Origin: Gordionus sp. m RMFG-2023
Lineage: Eukaryota; Nematomorpha; Gordioida; Chordodea; Parachordodidae
Assembly: GCF_954871325.1 (NCBI RefSeq)
Contig: NC_088779.1
Location: forward strand, 7,628,846-7,692,845
Length of the DNA stretch: 64,000 nt
Direction of reading: 5' to 3'
The notes beneath the pieces were generated by a model. That model searched no databases, was not told where the DNA came from, and saw only the letters and a list, made by a program, of their open reading frames with translations. Positions 61,001-64,000 of the stretch are shown piece after piece. Position numbers and translations under genes: made by a program. The first letter of the stretch is position 1. Each line of letters starts with the position of its first letter.

Positions 61001-63785
61001 TATTAAAATTAAATTTTGCTGTTGTTTTTGCAATCGTTTACGAAAATCTTAATCAAATAAGTTTTAACAATTTTTTTAATAAATATTATTGGAAATCGAC
61101 CCAAACCATTTTTTTTATCGATATCAATATGATATTAGCTGATTATTGATATTCCGATTTTAATAATAAATAAAACCTCACTGGGAACATGTTTTTAGAG
61201 AAATAGAAATAAATTCACCAAAAATGAAAAAGAAGGAGAAAAATTAAACTATTTAAATAAAATATATATATTAATCTTTACCCACATCTGGCAACCCATT
61301 CCTAATCCTGTCCAAAAAATTGGCTCCTAAGTCGAAATTAATCTCTTAATCATATCGGTCATCTGATGATAATTATTTTTTCTAAAATCAATTTAATATT
61401 TAAAAAAAAATAAGAATGAAAAATTTTTTGGGAATTCTTTTTTTTTCATTTTTCAATTTTTATCCGGGGTAATTATGGACCAGTGTTTGTTGGGTTGCTA
61501 CAATAAATAAGCAAATAATTTACTTCAATTATTGTATGAGATTGGTTATTGCCGGATATTCAAAAAATGTAAAGCGGTTAATCTATATCAACAACTTATT
61601 TAAAAAAATTAAATCATTTATAATCTCTATTTTTTTTTGTAAATAAAAGGTTACAAGTTTTTTGCATTGGAAAACCCCCATAGCACCGACTGACAAAGGC
61701 GTTTATACTTGCGTAGCTACCAATGACGGAGATCTAAACGCGGCGTCACTAAATGATGGTCACGGACTTTTATTTGATACTGTTTTATTATTTAACGTTA
61801 CTACTGCCGAAACAGCAAGAAATAATTTTACCTTGAGAGTACTCCACCCTCCAGAAATTATCAAAAGTTTTACTCCAGATAAAGTAGCTTGCGATGTTAA
61901 TTCGAATAGAGCAGGCAGATTTTATAGCAATTCTGATGATAGATTGGAAGACGAAATAGCAACTGTATCCCTCAAATGTTTAGTCGCTTCGGATCCCAGG
62001 CCAGAATTCAATTGGAGATTCGATAATCATATGGTTGGCTTAATTCCATTTTTAAAAATAACTTTAACTACTTCTATCTTTTTTTATAGCTCCCAAAGAA
62101 CAATCCTACAAACATGGAATCAAAATATAACATATATTCTAACGAAATTATCAATCGAGATCGTGACATGATTTACCAATCTACTTTGAAAATTAATGAC
62201 CTCAATGCTGGTGACCTAGGAATGTACACTTGCATAATTAATAATGTCATGGGATTCAGCGAGCACCACATCAGTCTGCAATCCAAAAGTATAATCATAA
62301 TACCATAATTTTTTCCTTCTTTTTTTGTTTAAAGTCAAGATTTGCCCATTACAATAATTGGTTAATGGGTAGTTATTTAGCTATTAGCAATTTAATATCA
62401 TCCCCCCCCCCCTCCCTCTTTTGTTCAATTCCCGGTGTACGGTTAGACAAATATATCTGAAACTTGTTGGTCACGCTTATAGGTAGGGTTAAAAATCCTT
62501 AGAGGTATGGGTTATAGGGTTAATAGCATATTTAAAACAAATTGGCTTAATAGTTTATTACTTACCCAAAAACTAAACTAAAATTTTATAATTTTTATTA
62601 AACCCATTAAAAATGAAGGCAAGCCCGATCCTCCCACTGACCTAAGATCCGACTTAATAACCCACGAGTCGGCGAGTATTCTGTGCAGCACTGGATTCGA
62701 CGGAGGTTATCTTCAAAAAATCAATTTGTATTATTGCAAGGTTTCGAATTTAACTTACACCTCGGATTACGACGCTAAAGACGGGGAGGAAAATAGTATC
62801 GAAGGCGGAAATAAATATCTTGGAGCTGATCAAAACGTCAATAATGATGTTTACGATAGACAAACTAGAGTTTGTTTATATAAATTTTCATATATTTTTT
62901 TAGTTATGAATTATGATCAATAACCTAATAATAGTATCTAGTCAGGCTTATTCACTATATAAGTCCAAGTAACTGATTTCTATGACCTTCCAAAATTCGA
63001 TATTTAATTTAGGTACAGATCTCCATATGAGTCAAAAATATCTTTTTTTTTAAAAAAAAGAAGATAAAATCATTTTTCTTTAAATCACTACCCCATATAA
63101 GATTTATAATTGTCTGATTTATTATTATAGGATATTTCCAAAGGGCGCTTCGAAATAATAGATGATATCTCCAAGTTTGGAGTGGACGTGGACTCTTTGT
63201 TCGCTAGAAACGGTATCAAAAAAATATCCTTACAAGTTACCCCTCTCGGCTATAATCTTTACAATTCGTCGATGAATCACGTCGACATGAATCATCAGAA
63301 GCAAACGGCTTACTCAAATATGGTGAAGTTCGATCTTGAAAGTAATATCGATTGTAATCTATAATTTTTTTATCAACGGCTATGATTATAGGGAAGGGCC
63401 CGAGGCCAATTTTCAATAAATTTTGAGGTCATTCAGATAAACTCGTATAATTTTGCATAAATTGGTAATTTAACAACAATTAAAAATAATTTACTATTAA
63501 CTAATATTCAATATTATTAACTAATTCATATTCCAAAATGGGCGTGTTATTAATATAGTACCTACTTTTTAAAGAAAAAATTTGTATACAAGTTTCTTGT
63601 TAACCCATCTCCACTCCAATTTTATTTCATAATAAATGATTTCTAAAAAATTAATAAATTAGATCTAAATTCCAATACTAAATATATACTATGGGTGGAT
63701 AGCGAAAATGTCTTAGGAACCAGTCAACCTGCGATAAATAGTTACATGGCAATTGAAACTGGATTCAGATTATATGATAAGAAAG
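52043..63785 (+). CDS. Nephrin-like Ig/FN3 cell-surface receptor, 14 extracellular exons, partial
   Basis: Exons: 52043-52507, 52761-52890, 53610-53800, 54377-54850, 55221-55318, 56433-56622, 57638-58027, 60545-60782, 60873-60993, 61650-62033, 62090-62288, 62619-62869, 63131-63353, 63663-63785; all GT-AG and in phase, about 1159 residues. Seven Ig domains precede a fibronectin III domain. Ig cysteine pairs include VTFTCKF/FRCVV, VRITCVT/VLTCSAS, LNLTCHID/GSYICRAEN, FQLSCGIE/GIYYCAAYNG, FKLECSFTG/GVYTCVATND and VSLKCLVAS/GMYTCIINN. FN3 opens KPDPPTDLRS and has STGFDGGY and KYILWVDSENVLGTS, typical of nephrin/SNS/Hibris/SYG-2, adhesion receptors for cell recognition at the plasma membrane. Ig2 lacks the core tryptophan (QIEIYS). 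Most domain boundaries sit at phase-1 introns. Signal peptide, transmembrane and tail exons are not in view. Exact orthology is not settled. Confidence 0.87.
52990..53240. repeat. ATTCGTA-rich repeat segment in Ig-gene intron 2
   Basis: TACGAAT/ATTCGTA-type words occur many times in both orientations (CTATTCGCATTTTATACGAA, TTCGTATTTGTACGAATCG, ATTCGATTCGTATTGTTACG). A similar but looser cluster is at about 55980-56275 in intron 5. This looks like the subterminal part of another short hAT-like element; its ends are not clear. Confidence 0.45.
57053..57259. mobile_element. MITE of the GATGTATATA family in Ig-gene intron 6
   Basis: About 205 bp, from CCAATGATGTATATATAG to TATATGTACATCATAA, inverted at the tips. 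It is flanked by AACAGTAG and ACCAGTAG (seven of eight). It shares TTTGCACGTCG and CAGCTGATTGCATGTATG with the copies at 27650 and 28471. It has no coding frame. Confidence 0.72.
58609..60459. mobile_element. hAT-like element (CAGGCGCGTACG family), complete ends, perfect duplication
   Basis: 1851 bp. The left end CAGGCGCGTACGCAGG and right end GCTGCGTACCCGCCTG are inverted and flanked by TAATGCAC at 58601-58608 and 60460-60467. G/C tracts lie just inside each end. No transposase motif was recognised; the interior is AT-rich and carries an inserted CCCGG-type element at 59072-59405. It is the most complete copy of the family whose fragments lie at 1-452 and 3040/15835-16225. Confidence 0.9.
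59072..59405. mobile_element. CCCGG-family hAT-type element nested in the 58609 element
   Basis: 334 bp. The left end CAGACTTGCAGGCCCGGCCC and right end TACCTCTGCAAGGCTCTG are inverted, with CCGGGCCGGG boxes spaced along both arms. The flanks GTTTTTCA and TTATTCTT do not match well, so the duplication is worn. The equivalent position in the fragment at 3040-3220 does not carry it. Confidence 0.75.
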
Positions 63786-64000
63786 GTTTGTAAATTATTC
63801 ATAATCACTTTTTAGGATTGCAGTTTGCTGTAGGATTGGTAGATCTTTATAATTCGAATTTTTTTAAAAAATATTGTGCGAATATATATTTTTTTAATAA
63901 AAAAAATCACATATAACCTGACTGCTCAGAACAACAGTTATAAAAAAATTTAATTTTGGATGAATTCATATTAATATATTCATTTAATACATTATTAAAT
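63786..64000 (+). other. Start of the next Ig-gene intron, window edge
   Basis: Begins with the donor GTTTGTAAA after a phase-1 exon end. The 215 bases to the window edge are AT-rich without another exon. The transmembrane and cytoplasmic exons should follow beyond the window. Confidence 0.7.

Noticed and set aside
60784-61149. Continuation of the open frame past the Ig6 exon as one long exon
   Set aside because: The frame through the AT-rich stretch is low-complexity. Removing 60783-60872 joins two protein-like exons in phase, and the tail after 60993 is intron.

Overview
The window is animal nuclear DNA that is strongly AT-rich by eye and heavily loaded with small DNA transposons. Two spliced host genes support this: a complete C4-methylsterol oxidase (MSMO1) and the extracellular part of a nephrin-like immunoglobulin/fibronectin receptor. 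Both use GT-AG introns. An animal that keeps MSMO1 is unlikely to be a typical insect or nematode sterol auxotroph, but the phylum cannot be fixed from this window. No rRNA, tRNA or CRISPR array was recognised.

Layout. 1-452 is the end of a hAT-like element. MSMO1 runs from 1384 to 17621 on the + strand. Its first five exons are separated by introns of only 40-51 nt, while the last intron is 15.2 kb. That intron holds a stack of nested hAT-type elements: an old element split in two (about 3040-3220 and 15835-16225), a 12.6-kb palindromic block built from three copies of the 3' half of one hAT (3230-15830), a ZBED-type hAT with a perfect target duplication (12601-15116), short hAT MITEs (7660-7834, 16492-16662) and a tandem array with a TGACAATTGTCA core. 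17667-38380 holds further hAT copies, two decayed non-LTR-type reverse transcriptase relics on the - strand (about 22.2-24.6 kb, weak, and 28.7-31.0 kb, clear), MITEs and a few coding-like scraps. 38381-39848 is a hAT derivative with GC-rich CCCGG boxes, a BED-finger remnant and a perfect ATTTATAT target duplication. 39.9-52.0 kb is mostly AT-rich intergenic DNA with scattered repeat copies. 52043-63785 is the nephrin-like gene on the + strand, open at both ends: no signal-peptide exon was found upstream, and the transmembrane and cytoplasmic exons lie beyond the window.

How it fits together. MSMO1 belongs to sterol synthesis in the endoplasmic reticulum and the Ig gene to cell-surface adhesion; they are neighbours, not a functional unit. 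The most striking content is the mobile DNA. Several hAT families share one design, short termini followed by repeated subterminal boxes of a family-specific motif, and have inserted into one another. In two cases the pre-insertion site survives in a sister copy, so the order of events can be read directly.
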